A stretch of 64,000 nt of DNA from Paenibacillus sp. USDA918EY. Lineage in GTDB: Bacteria; Bacillota; Bacilli; Paenibacillales; Paenibacillaceae. Shown piece after piece: positions 50,406 through 59,335 of this stretch. Numbering within the stretch: position 1 is the first letter of the stretch; every line of letters starts with the position of its first letter. The translations under genes were made by a program, and so were the position numbers. The notes beneath the pieces were generated by a model that saw nothing but the letters and a program-made list of their open reading frames with translations, was not told the DNA's origin and made no database searches. The stretch spans positions 118,554-182,553 of the forward strand of contig NZ_WTWY01000012.1 of the NCBI RefSeq assembly GCF_009870825.1, given 5' to 3'.

Positions 50406-52052
50406 TTATTTCAGCAAATCCAATACGGCGCGGTCCGTCCACAAACGATTGTCGATCAACAGCGTCGGGATCTTGAGCGTTTTCTTCTGGCCGTTTACGA
50501 CCGCGTAATTTTTGTCGACTGCAAGCCGGATCTGCTTTCCGCCTTTCTTCACGACTGCAACCGGGAACGCTTTATTGGAGTTATCGAACGTCACGGTCGC
50601 CCCAAGCGCCCGAATGTCGTGGCCGGAGGCATACAAGCTTTTGCCCAGCTCATCCAGATGAAATCCCATGATGAATTGAACGTATTTATTGATATCCGTA
50701 TTTTGAAGCACGCCGCTCTTGGCAAAATCGGTTGGTTTAAAACCGTTCGGATGATAAGCGTACAGAACGACTTCTTCCGACGTATGGTCTTCATTCGCAA
50801 AAGAGATTCCCGCTTTTTCCCCGAGCATGCGCCCGATCACGCCGGAGAAGTCGCCGTCTTCCTGTTTCCAGGCTTTTTTGATCTCGGCGAGTTCCCGCGA
50901 GGTCAATCCTGTAAGGCCGTAGTCTTGCTCCAACACCTGTTTGAGGTTTGATCCGTCTTTCTTGATTTTCTCCCGGATCGCATGATTCGTATGTTTTGCT
51001 TTCTGCATCACCGCATTGAACTGCTTGGCCGAATCGTAATTTGTCAGGTAAAGCCCGCCCGTATTGTGATCGGCCATGGAAATGACAGCCGTGTGACCGT
51101 CTTTTTTGGCAAAATCGATGGCGACTTTCATAGCTTTATCATAAGCGAGGGTTTCGCTTACCATCCCGACCGGATCATTTTCGTGGCCATAGGTATCGAT
51201 GTCGCTCGCTTCGACCATCAGAAAAAATCCGTTCGGATTCGAAGACAGGATCGACAATGATTTGGAGGTCATTTCCGCCAAGCTGGGCTGCTGTTTAGGA
51301 TCGCGGTCGAAATCGGCCTCCAGGTTCCAAGGCTGGAACAATCCCCAAATTTTCTTCGCCTTGGATTGATCCATTCCGGTTTTGCTTGTCACATAATCAT
51401 AACCTTGAGCTTGGAGCGCTTTCGTCAGGTCGGCGCCGTCCTTTCGCGCGCCTCCGTCTTTCCCTTCCGGTTTCAGCAGCGCCGATCCGCCGCCAAACAC
51501 TACGTCGACTCCGCTGTATACCATTTGCTTGGTAATGTTCTCCGATTCGTTCCGGCTGACGGCATGGCTGACAAAAGCGTCCGGCGTGGCATCATCCAAC
51601 GTGCAGGTAAAGACAAGCCCCGTTGATTTCCCTGCTAGTCTGGCCGCCTCCAAAAGGGTAGGCACCGGTTTGTTCTTATCCTCCGCCTTCGTTGCCGGAA
51701 CACCCGGCATCGTCACTTCATGCGGAAGAATGCTTAAAGACTCGGTAACCGCTTTGTGTCCGGTCGCATAAGCCGTTGCCGCGGCGCCGGAGTCGGTTGT
51801 GATCGAATTGGAGGCGTAAGTTCGGACGAGCCCGTTCACGTACGAATCCACTTCCAGCGGCTTTCCGTTTTGATACCAGCGGGTCAGACCTGTGATGCTG
51901 TTGCCCATTCCGTCCGGAATGACCATGATGACGTTTTTGACCGTATTTTGTCCCCCGTCCGTTTCGGCATGGGTGATCGGGCTGACTGCCAAGCTTCCGG
52001 TCAACATGACCGCCGCGAACATGCCGCTGATCCAAGGTTTTGTTGTTTTCAT
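50406..52052 (-). CDS. Secreted alkaline phosphatase
   Basis: A 548-residue enzyme of the PhoA type with signal peptide MKTTKPWISGMFAAVMLTGS (cleavage near HA/ET, about residue 29). Metal-site Asp is in VIMVIPDGMGNSI; the nucleophile Ser is in ITTDSGAAATAYATG; further metal ligands lie in VEASDIDTYGHENDP and ISMADHNTGG. It releases phosphate from phosphomonoesters outside the cell. It is longer than Bacillus PhoA (about 460), with an extra C-terminal region of about 80 residues ending in VVNGQKKTLKIPTLLIDNRL, which resembles a copper amine oxidase N-terminal-like unit. No convincing Pho box was found upstream. Confidence 0.92.
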   Translation of the reverse strand: MKTTKPWISGMFAAVMLTGSLAVSPITHAETDGGQNTVKNVIMVIPDGMGNSITGLTRWYQNGKPLEVDSYVNGLVRTYASNSITTDSGAAATAYATGHKAVTESLSILPHEVTMPGVPATKAEDKNKPVPTLLEAARLAGKSTGLVFTCTLDDATPDAFVSHAVSRNESENITKQMVYSGVDVVFGGGSALLKPEGKDGGARKDGADLTKALQAQGYDYVTSKTGMDQSKAKKIWGLFQPWNLEADFDRDPKQQPSLAEMTSKSLSILSSNPNGFFLMVEASDIDTYGHENDPVGMVSETLAYDKAMKVAIDFAKKDGHTAVISMADHNTGGLYLTNYDSAKQFNAVMQKAKHTNHAIREKIKKDGSNLKQVLEQDYGLTGLTSRELAEIKKAWKQEDGDFSGVIGRMLGEKAGISFANEDHTSEEVVLYAYHPNGFKPTDFAKSGVLQNTDINKYVQFIMGFHLDELGKSLYASGHDIRALGATVTFDNSNKAFPVAVVKKGGKQIRLAVDKNYAVVNGQKKTLKIPTLLIDNRLWTDRAVLDLLK

Positions 52053-52306
52053 CTGTTCTCTCCCCTATTGTTTCTGGCTGTACATCTGATCGAGATTTCC
52101 TTTCCGCCAACAATCATCTCATAGAAATATTTTACGAAAATCAATAGAATGCAATGGAATTGTTAAATCGGGAATAACGACGGCATGCAGCGGTAAATCG
52201 TTTTTTGTTCTAATGAAATCCTTGATGGAATATATATTACTTTTCTTTTATTGAAAATCACTTCTGGCAGCTGTGCCGATCAGCGTGGCGTAAAGGGGGT
52301 TCACGA

Positions 52307-54058
52307 ATGAACGAGTACATTCCTCAAGGAATGGTGCAACAACAATTTCGGTGGGAATGGATTCATTATTGCCTGTACCAGTACTTGCAGAAAAACAATT
52401 CCATCCCGGCATTGCAACCGGTTTTTGATAAACTGCTGAATGAGCAGGAAAAACAATTGGCATTATTGAAGACAATCGCGATTTCCAACGGGATATCCAC
52501 TTCTCCGGCAACCATCTACGTGAAATATAAGCCGTATCAGGAGTGCGTGAAGGAACTGTACGACCGGGAATATCAATTGTTGCAAGAATATTTGAGTTAT
52601 GCCGAATATTTCCTGTCTGCTTCCTTCCAAAACCTTGGAATCCATGACCTTATCCACAGCCAGCTCTCCCAGGTGAATACGCTCGTTGGTTTGAAACTTG
52701 CCCTGTCCAACCCTCCGAAGGAGGAACAACATGCAGAAAAACCGGATTACCTCATTGAAAAGGGGTATCGACTAGAGCGCGTGGCATCCGGTTTAACTTT
52801 TCCCACGGTCATGACATTTGATTCGCAAGGGACGATTTACGTGGCGGAGGCCGGTTTTGCATACGGAACCCAACCTGGAAAAGGGCGCGTCGTTCGAATG
52901 AAGCCGGACGGCTCTTTTACGGAAATTGCAGGCGGTTTTGGCGGACCCGTGACGGGGATCGCCTGGCATGACGGGTATCTCTATGTAGCGGCGGGAGATA
53001 TTGGGGAAGAGCATGCGGCTGGATGCGGTCAGATTATCCGACTATCGTTAGACGGCGCAAAGGAAACCATCGTTACCGGACTAAAAACATGCGGCGACCA
53101 TTTTACCGGAGATGTGATCTTCGGACCGGACGGAAAGTTATATTTCTCGGTTGGAACCGCTACGAATTCTGCCGTTGTAGGTCCCGACGATATGCTGATA
53201 ATGAAACATCATCCCGGGTTTCATGATACGCCGGCCAGAGATATTGAGTTAGCCGGAACCAACTTCGTCTCCCGGAATCCGTTGCCGGAACAACAGGGCG
53301 CGGCGGTTACGGGGGCTTATAAACCTTTTGGTGAACCCAGTTACCCAGGTGAAATGATCCGGGGCCAATTGCTATCCAACGGGGTTATCTATTGCTGCAA
53401 TCCGGATGGCAGCAATTTGCGTATTGTCGCAGACGGTTTTCGGAATACGTTCGGATTAAAAAAATTCTCTCCTTTTAGCGAAAAATTGATTGCCATCGAT
53501 CACGGCGCGGACCCGCGGGGCAGCCGGCAAATCCGGTTGGACTGGGATAAGGTGTGGGAGGTCGCTCCGCATGGCTGGTACGGTTTTCCTGACTTTTTCA
53601 GCGGCCTGCCTGCGACCCTTGCCCATTTTCATGCCGATGAACAAGCAAAGCCAACTTTTCTGTTGAAGGAACACCCCCCTCTTTCTTCTCAACCGCTCGT
53701 CAGACTCCATTCACACAGCGCCTCGATGAAATTTGATTTTTGTACCCATGCGGATTTTGGCCGTCCAGGAGAAATATTCATCGCCCAATTTGGCGAAACG
53801 GGATTTGAAAAAACGGAGGAGCTTCCCGGTTTTAAAGTTGTAAGGGTGGATTTGGATACGGGGCAAATCTCGGATTTCTTCACGAATCCCCAAGGGGACT
53901 TCGCAACGAAAGGCCCTGTACGGCCGATTGACGTCAAATTTAACGCTGCGGGGGATGAGCTTTACCTTGTTGATTTCGGAATCATGGGCACCTTGCAAAC
54001 CGGGAGACATCCGAAACCAAACACCGGCAGCCTATGGAGGATTGTTAAAACAAAATGA
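52307..54058 (+). CDS. Fusion of a helical (ferritin-like) domain with a sugar dehydrogenase-type beta-propeller
   Basis: A 583-residue protein without signal peptide. Residues 1-140 are almost entirely helical (EKQLALLKTIAISNG; YDREYQLLQEYLSYAEYFLS) and look like a ferritin-like or coat-type helical bundle. From about residue 150 a glucose/sorbosone dehydrogenase-type six-bladed propeller begins: LERVASGLTFPTVMTFDSQG, GCGQIIRLSLDGAKETIVTG, FGPDGKLYFSVGT, DGFRNTFGLKKFS and the closing NAAGDELYLVDFG. Many propellers of this fold bind PQQ and calcium. Blade spacing seems complete. The start ATG has GGGGG seven bases upstream. Function is unknown; the helical domain could tether the propeller to a surface such as the spore coat (inference). 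Confidence 0.8.
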   Translation: MNEYIPQGMVQQQFRWEWIHYCLYQYLQKNNSIPALQPVFDKLLNEQEKQLALLKTIAISNGISTSPATIYVKYKPYQECVKELYDREYQLLQEYLSYAEYFLSASFQNLGIHDLIHSQLSQVNTLVGLKLALSNPPKEEQHAEKPDYLIEKGYRLERVASGLTFPTVMTFDSQGTIYVAEAGFAYGTQPGKGRVVRMKPDGSFTEIAGGFGGPVTGIAWHDGYLYVAAGDIGEEHAAGCGQIIRLSLDGAKETIVTGLKTCGDHFTGDVIFGPDGKLYFSVGTATNSAVVGPDDMLIMKHHPGFHDTPARDIELAGTNFVSRNPLPEQQGAAVTGAYKPFGEPSYPGEMIRGQLLSNGVIYCCNPDGSNLRIVADGFRNTFGLKKFSPFSEKLIAIDHGADPRGSRQIRLDWDKVWEVAPHGWYGFPDFFSGLPATLAHFHADEQAKPTFLLKEHPPLSSQPLVRLHSHSASMKFDFCTHADFGRPGEIFIAQFGETGFEKTEELPGFKVVRVDLDTGQISDFFTNPQGDFATKGPVRPIDVKFNAAGDELYLVDFGIMGTLQTGRHPKPNTGSLWRIVKTK

Positions 54059-54162
54059 CCGCCTCCAAATCTTCCCTTCATCCATGGCAAAAGAGCCCGC
54101 TGCATATCCGCGGACCCTTTATTTGTTACTGCTTGCCGGCATTTTTGTTGTTACTGGATGCA

Positions 54163-55329
54163 TCATTTTCTTGCGGTGAAATGCGGAGATCGGCGAAGAT
54201 CGCGCTGCTCCTCAATCGTTAACAACGTATCTTCGACGATTTGTTCGGCCGCCTCCCCATTGTGCAGGATAGTCATGTTGTTTCTGATCCGATCCGAGGC
54301 GGCAGGGTCACGCAAAAAGCGGACTATTTTTTCTCCTAACTCCCGGATGTCGTGAGCGATATCGCCTAAACCGCTTCGTTTGAAAAACCGCGCATTTTCG
54401 CGTTCCTGCCCGCCGTACGGCTTAAATATAAAAACGGGAAGCTTCAAAACGAGAGCTTCGGATAACGTAACTCCACCCGCCTTGGTGACGATGCACGCTG
54501 ACGACGCCATTAGCTCATGCAGCCGTTCAACGTATCCCAGGACGTTCACCGCCGGACTGTTCGAAAAGAGCGACCGCAGCTTCGCAACCATCCTCGAATG
54601 CCGCCCGCAGACGAGAACGATGTCGCAGTCCTCCTTGCGCAGCAGCTGCTGCACAAGCTCCACGACATGATGAAATACGGCAAAACATCCCGCCATGATC
54701 AGGACTCGATGACGGCCAGGACCGGTTTCGACGGAAACGGACGCCTCCGCGGCGTTCGCCGTATGGTAAAAAGCGGTACGGACAGGTATGCCGGTCACGC
54801 GAACGCGATCCTGTGCCACGCCGTAAGTTCGGATGAGTTCGTTTTTAAGCGTTTCGGTAGCGACATAGTATTTATCGGTCTCCGGATGGACCCATCGGGA
54901 ATGCAAGGCATAATCCGTGATGACCGTGGAGGTTGGGATGGAAAATCTTCTTCCTGTTTCGGTGACCGCGCCGAACGGAAATGTATTGATAATGGCGTCC
55001 GGCCGGACGCTTTCAGTCATCTCCAGCATTTTTCTTTTTCCGATGACGTTCAAATACCGGTGCAAAGAACCCGCCGGGCTGGTATCACGCGTCATGTAAT
55101 AACTCCATCCGTAATAATCCAAACCCAATTGGGACGAATACGCGCTCATGCGATATAGCCTGGAAGAAACCGAGTTTAAAATCGGATGGGCTTCTTTCAT
55201 GAGATCGACAATGTGCAAATCGTAAATCTGTTTAGACAGGAAACCTTGTTTCAGGGCTCGGGATACTTGCAAATGACCTTCTCCATAGCCTGCTGTCAAA
55301 ATCAGAATTCGAGGATGGCGGATGTTCAC
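54163..55329 (-). CDS. Diacylglycerol glucosyltransferase, UgtP-like (GT28 family)
   Basis: A 388-residue glycosyltransferase of the MGDG-synthase/MurG type. The N-terminal LILTAGYGEGHLQVSRALKQ is the acceptor-side signature; the C-terminal donor site has KAGGVTLSEALVLKLPVFIF. UgtP adds glucose from UDP-glucose to diacylglycerol, making glycolipids that anchor lipoteichoic acid, at the inner face of the membrane. I chose GTG 55329 with GGAGG seven bases upstream; an ATG at 55380 is in frame but lacks a site. It stands alone. Polyprenol or sterol glucosyltransferase activity cannot be excluded from sequence. Confidence 0.85.
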   Translation of the reverse strand: MNIRHPRILILTAGYGEGHLQVSRALKQGFLSKQIYDLHIVDLMKEAHPILNSVSSRLYRMSAYSSQLGLDYYGWSYYMTRDTSPAGSLHRYLNVIGKRKMLEMTESVRPDAIINTFPFGAVTETGRRFSIPTSTVITDYALHSRWVHPETDKYYVATETLKNELIRTYGVAQDRVRVTGIPVRTAFYHTANAAEASVSVETGPGRHRVLIMAGCFAVFHHVVELVQQLLRKEDCDIVLVCGRHSRMVAKLRSLFSNSPAVNVLGYVERLHELMASSACIVTKAGGVTLSEALVLKLPVFIFKPYGGQERENARFFKRSGLGDIAHDIRELGEKIVRFLRDPAASDRIRNNMTILHNGEAAEQIVEDTLLTIEEQRDLRRSPHFTARK

Positions 55330-55490
55330 AAAGATCCCTCCTGAAGCTTGTTGGTCTATTCCGATGTTCTCGACTTGCATCCAGTATAAAATCCTTATAT
55401 GAAAATTGCATTAAAAATAATCACCCGTATTGTTTTCTCATGAATCAGCCCGGTCTCACCGTATGAAAAATGGGCCACAGGAAGCAACAA

Positions 55491-55507
55491 CCCGCCGTCA
55501 GGGCGGG
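55491..55507 (-). terminator. Short G+C-rich hairpin after the methyltransferase gene
   Basis: Minus strand: stem CCCGCC/GGCGGG with loop CTGAC, followed by TTGTTGCTTCC, which is a weak U tract. It lies about 45 bases past the stop of the methyltransferase gene at 55552. Confidence 0.45.
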
Positions 55508-55551
55508 CTTACATTTTGTACAGGGCAATCGAATCTCTATTTACGTGAACA

Positions 55552-56328
55552 TCACCGTTTTTTTCGTGCCGTTACAACGGGCTGGTAAAAGCCCGACGCT
55601 TCCGGCATATGCCACTCGATCTCAACGAATCCAACCGCACGTAAAAGTCGGTCCAACTCACCACGCAATAAGGCCCTGTATCTCGTTGCGGAATGCATCG
55701 TGACCCATTCCCCGTCGATCTCCTGTACGACAAAATGATTTGTCGCATAGGTGGCGGCATCGTCCGCCCAATCCCAAACTTGAAAAACGATCCGCTTCCC
55801 CCCATCGAAAACGTGAGGGGGCGTAGCTCTCTGTTTTTCTTTGATAAGCTCATCGTAATCCCTGATCGTGATGAGAAGGACGCCATCATCGTTAAGCTTG
55901 GAGTAAAGGTTGCGGGCGGCTAAATCCAGATCCTCATCCGTTAAAAGATGCGGGATTGCATTGTCCGCAGAAAGTACGGCGTCAAAAACGCCTGAAATTT
56001 CCCGTTCCAATGAACGAAAATCGGCAACGCCAAAATGTATCGCCACACCGCGGGATTCCGCCTCTTTTTTGGCTCGTTCTACGGAAACCGGACTGATGTC
56101 GGTAGCCGTTACTTTGAATCCCTCCATTGCAAGTCCGATGGCCTGCGTACCGATGCCGCAAGAACAATCCAAAAGCGACACATCCTTGCGCGGTTCCGCC
56201 AATTTTGAACGGATAAGTTTGCTTAAAATTTCGGCCTGCCTTAAAATCGTCTTATTCCAATCCTGAAAAATGAGATGGTAATTTTCCGCAAGATCATCAT
56301 AAAATTGTATGACGGATTCACGCAACAC
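55552..56328 (-). CDS. Class I SAM-dependent methyltransferase, glycine/sarcosine N-methyltransferase-like
   Basis: A 258-residue methyltransferase. Motif I is LLDCSCGIGTQAIGLAMEGF, motif II VTATDISPVSVERAKKEAES, and a post-motif acidic DAVLSADNAIPHLL. The N-terminal VIQFYDDLAENYHLIFQDWN is the start characteristic of glycine/sarcosine N-methyltransferases and relatives. It transfers methyl from S-adenosylmethionine to an unknown small acceptor. It is a single-gene unit; the ATG has GGGGGGAAATTG upstream. A strong bidirectional terminator lies on its 5' side, so it has its own promoter in 56329-56470. Confidence 0.82.
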   Translation of the reverse strand: MLRESVIQFYDDLAENYHLIFQDWNKTILRQAEILSKLIRSKLAEPRKDVSLLDCSCGIGTQAIGLAMEGFKVTATDISPVSVERAKKEAESRGVAIHFGVADFRSLEREISGVFDAVLSADNAIPHLLTDEDLDLAARNLYSKLNDDGVLLITIRDYDELIKEKQRATPPHVFDGGKRIVFQVWDWADDAATYATNHFVVQEIDGEWVTMHSATRYRALLRGELDRLLRAVGFVEIEWHMPEASGFYQPVVTARKKR

Positions 56329-56470
56329 AATTTCCCCCCTTTATATTTTACAATTCATCTTCTTCCGATAACCCCAAAATTCCTTTTTAATCATTTTACT
56401 GCTCAGGTCACGTTTTATGTAGATGCAACGTTGGTTTTCATGGTAACCGGGTCGCGCAATATAGGATGGC

Positions 56471-56503
56471 GCAAAAAGTCCGCGTTTCGCGCGGACTTTT
56501 TGC
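56471..56503 (-). terminator. Terminator of the MFS/isochorismatase operon
   Basis: A perfect 14-bp stem GCAAAAAGTCCGCG/CGCGGACTTTTTGC around a short loop; T-rich on both strands. It lies about 55 bases past the isochorismatase stop. Confidence 0.88.
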
Positions 56504-56557
56504 ATTATTTTCTTTGCACATTTGAATTTCTAAACTTACGGTTATTTTAAGGAAATC

Positions 56558-57154
56558 CTATTTCAGCATCCGCACGATATCTTCGCTTAAGCGCACCTTG
56601 CCGATCCGGGGAAAAATCGTTTTGCACACATATTCATGTTCTTCCTTCGTGGAAGCGGCCATCGCATCTTCGGCGAACACTTGGTTGTACCCATGCTGAA
56701 AAGCTTCCCGTGCGGTCGTGTCCACGCCGATGGACGTTGAAATGCCGCACAAGACGATCGTATCGATGCCGCGGCGGCGCAGCTGCAAATCAAGATCCGT
56801 GCCGAAAAACGCGCCCCATTGACGTTTGGCAATGACATGGGCGTTCTTGAATTCCGCCAATTCGGGAACCAGGCGGTCCCAATTTTCGGGCAGCTGTCTT
56901 GGGGAGGTCTGCATGTCCGTGTCCGGCTTCAGCGCATCTTTTCCATCGAACCAAGATACTTTGACAAATACGACAAAGGCGCCCTTTTCCGTAAAAGCAT
57001 CCGCCAATTTGCCGGCATTCCGAATGACTTCTGCGCTCGAATACGGAGCGCTTGCCAACGCGCCGCTTGCGATGCCCTGCTGCAGGTCGATGACCACCAG
57101 CGCCGTTTTTTCCGCCTTTAATGTTTGTGTGTCGGATGGTTGATGTTGTTCCAT
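56558..57154 (-). CDS. Isochorismatase-family cysteine hydrolase
   Basis: A 198-residue hydrolase. The triad is readable: D23 in VVIDLQQG, K110 in HVIAKRQWGAF and C136 in VLCGISTSIGVDTTAREAF, with the cis-peptide GIST loop. Members act on nicotinamide, isochorismate, carbamates and similar amide or vinyl-ether substrates. The ATG overlaps the MFS stop by one base (TAATG), so translation is coupled. The pairing with an exporter suggests that it detoxifies or processes the exported compound, but no substrate is indicated. Confidence 0.9.
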   Translation of the reverse strand: MEQHQPSDTQTLKAEKTALVVIDLQQGIASGALASAPYSSAEVIRNAGKLADAFTEKGAFVVFVKVSWFDGKDALKPDTDMQTSPRQLPENWDRLVPELAEFKNAHVIAKRQWGAFFGTDLDLQLRRRGIDTIVLCGISTSIGVDTTAREAFQHGYNQVFAEDAMAASTKEEHEYVCKTIFPRIGKVRLSEDIVRMLK

Positions 57155-58386
57155 TAGAATCGCTCCGTTTCATTCGTTTTTTGACTTAAACCTGCTCCTT
57201 GCAGTATCGGATTCCGGTACACCCTGAAATACACCCAGACACCGTTCAGCAGCAGCAATACACTCGTTATGAAAAATACGTCCCTGATACCGAACCAGGC
57301 TGCCACCTGACCGCCTAATACGGCACCGCCAAACACGCCCAAATACCCTGCGGACATGTTAAACCCGAACATTCTGCCTGTCAGGGCACCCGGCGTGATC
57401 TTTTTGATCAGGATGTTGACGGACGGGATCAATCCTGCCGCCGCCAGCCCGAACAAAAAGCGCAAGCCCATCAGCTGCCATGCGTTCTTTACAAAAGCTT
57501 GGGGGATAAAAACGATGCCTGCGGCGATCAAGGCCGTGAAGATGACCTTATGCGCCCCGATCTTGTCGGACAACTTCCCGAGTTTCGGCGCGGCCACAAT
57601 ATTCGCCAATCCGGACGCCGAAAACGTGATTCCCGCCAGCAAGGCGACATGTCCTGCATGGCCGGAAATCTGCGTAATATACACGGTGATGATCGGTTCG
57701 ACCGAATACAGGGCAACCGAAAGCACAAAAAACGTGACAAATAGGGTAACGGTCAATTCCTTTTCCGGTACGGCGTTCCAAACTTCCTTGAAGTTCGGCG
57801 TTTTTTGATGCCCGCGGACGAAGTTTTCCTTCACGAACAAAACGGTCGCGAGAAATGCGATGAAAAGCAGTGCGCCGGTCAAAAAAAACGAGTACCGCAG
57901 CCCCAAGCTTTCGCCGATGAAACCGCCGACCGTTGGACCCAGCAGCGATCCGGCAATGTTGGCCGTGGACAGCGTGCCTAGGGCAAAACCCGAATGCTCC
58001 TGATCCGTCTGGGTGGCGATAAGCGTCGTGCAAGCCGTGCTGTAACCGGTAATCACGCCCTGCAGCAGCCGAAGCCCGATCAATACGTATACATTGTGCG
58101 CAAACCCCATGCATCCTACGACAAGCGCCATTCCCAGACTCGCCCGCAAAAGCATCGGTTTGCGCCCGTATTTGTCCGCGGCTTTTCCCCAGATGGGCGA
58201 AAAAATGGCCGAGATGATAAAGGTTACGCCAAAGGCGATGCCGGAGAGCTGTGCTACCGATTCCGCATGGTCGGCGCCAAGCTCTTTGATAAACAAAGGC
58301 AGGATCGGTGCGATCTGGCTCATTCCCACGCCGGTGACAAACATGCCGAACCAGCACACGATCAAATTCCGCTTCCATATCGGCAT
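57154..58386 (-). CDS. MFS drug exporter, DHA1 type
   Basis: A 410-residue major facilitator protein with about 12 helices. Motif A is visible as GKAADKYGRKPMLLRASLGM and repeated in the second half as GKLSDKIGAHKVIFTALIAA. The helix-5 motif C region is GSLLGPTVGGFIGESLGLRY. It probably works as a proton-driven multidrug or metabolite exporter. It is co-transcribed with an isochorismatase-like hydrolase (one-base overlap) and preceded by an AraC regulator gene (106-base gap), which may control the pair. Confidence 0.9.
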   Translation of the reverse strand: MPIWKRNLIVCWFGMFVTGVGMSQIAPILPLFIKELGADHAESVAQLSGIAFGVTFIISAIFSPIWGKAADKYGRKPMLLRASLGMALVVGCMGFAHNVYVLIGLRLLQGVITGYSTACTTLIATQTDQEHSGFALGTLSTANIAGSLLGPTVGGFIGESLGLRYSFFLTGALLFIAFLATVLFVKENFVRGHQKTPNFKEVWNAVPEKELTVTLFVTFFVLSVALYSVEPIITVYITQISGHAGHVALLAGITFSASGLANIVAAPKLGKLSDKIGAHKVIFTALIAAGIVFIPQAFVKNAWQLMGLRFLFGLAAAGLIPSVNILIKKITPGALTGRMFGFNMSAGYLGVFGGAVLGGQVAAWFGIRDVFFITSVLLLLNGVWVYFRVYRNPILQGAGLSQKTNETERF

Positions 58387-58491
58387 GCCAAAAAGACCTC
58401 CCTTCTGCCAATGCCCGAGTCGTTATGCATTCAACATGAACAATAACAAACTCATCTTAGCTCGAAAAAAGGCCTTATGCCATGCACGATC

Positions 58492-59310
58492 TTAAATATC
58501 ATGGACATTTTTGCTGTAAAATTCAGAAGGGCTGACGCCTTCGATTTTTTTGAACATCCGGCTGAAATAAAACTCGTCCGCGTATCCCAGCTCGCGTGCA
58601 ACCTCCTTGACTTTGCGTTCCCCTTCTACGAGAAGCTCCTTCGCTTTATCGATTTTCAGCTTATTAAAAAATTCAATCAACGAATATCCGGTCGTTTCTT
58701 TAAAAGTGCGCGACAAATAAGCGGGAGACAGCCGAACGAGTTCGGACATCTCGCCGAGCGTGATTTTCCCGTCGATCTTGTCGTGCATATGCTGGATTAT
58801 TTTGTCCACTTTCAAAGAGGCGGCGTCCGGTTGGCGCTGTTTTTTCAGATGTTGGGCGATGGCGACGAACAGCTGTTGGAGCAGGATTTTGCTCATGAAC
58901 TCATAGCCGGGAAGCTTGGCGTTCCAGCATTCCACGAGTTTATGGAACATATCCTGGGCAGCATAGGCATCCTTCAAAGACTGGGCGGGCGCCGGATGAA
59001 GGGCAGGCTCCTCTTCCGCAATCTCCCATCGTCCGTCGTTCAGGATTACGCGGGAACAACTGAAATGAACGGTCAGGACCCCCGCCGGCTGCGATGAATG
59101 CGGCTCCAGCGAGTGAAACGTTCCCGGACCGACATAATATAACATCCCGGATTGGAGGGCATGGTTTTTATCTCCGATCGTGATGCTCCCGCTGCCTTCC
59201 GTAACCAACAGGAGCGTATGATGCGTCAGGGTTCTCGCGATATGGCGAGGATGCTCCCATTTTCGCATGTTGCAATAATGAATGTGGAAAAACAACTGGT
59301 TGATGTTCAT
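58492..59310 (-). CDS. AraC-family transcriptional regulator with cupin domain
   Basis: A 272-residue regulator. The N-terminal cupin-like domain is HTLLLVTEGSGSITIGDKNH and YYVGPGTFHSLEPHS. The C-terminal AraC domain has the two helix-turn-helix units LGEMSELVRLSPAYLSRTFK and VKEVARELGYADEFYFSRMF, ending KKIEGVSPSEFYSKNV. ATG 59310 follows AGAGG by four bases, and lies 25 bases after the PAP2 gene stop, so it may be transcribed with it as well as from its own start. The likely targets are the MFS/isochorismatase genes downstream. Confidence 0.88.
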   Translation of the reverse strand: MNINQLFFHIHYCNMRKWEHPRHIARTLTHHTLLLVTEGSGSITIGDKNHALQSGMLYYVGPGTFHSLEPHSSQPAGVLTVHFSCSRVILNDGRWEIAEEEPALHPAPAQSLKDAYAAQDMFHKLVECWNAKLPGYEFMSKILLQQLFVAIAQHLKKQRQPDAASLKVDKIIQHMHDKIDGKITLGEMSELVRLSPAYLSRTFKETTGYSLIEFFNKLKIDKAKELLVEGERKVKEVARELGYADEFYFSRMFKKIEGVSPSEFYSKNVHDI

Positions 59311-59335
59311 AAAACCTCTACTTTTCGCAGGACGC

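Noticed and set aside
52053..52306. Pho box before the alkaline phosphatase gene
   Set aside because: Only one TTAACA-like unit is visible; the tandem repeats needed for PhoP binding were not found.
54084..54179. 31-residue plus-strand frame encoding one membrane helix (MAKEPAAYPRTLYLLLLAGI)
   Set aside because: No Shine-Dalgarno sequence (CTTCCC upstream), and it overlaps the 3' end of the UgtP-like gene on the other strand.
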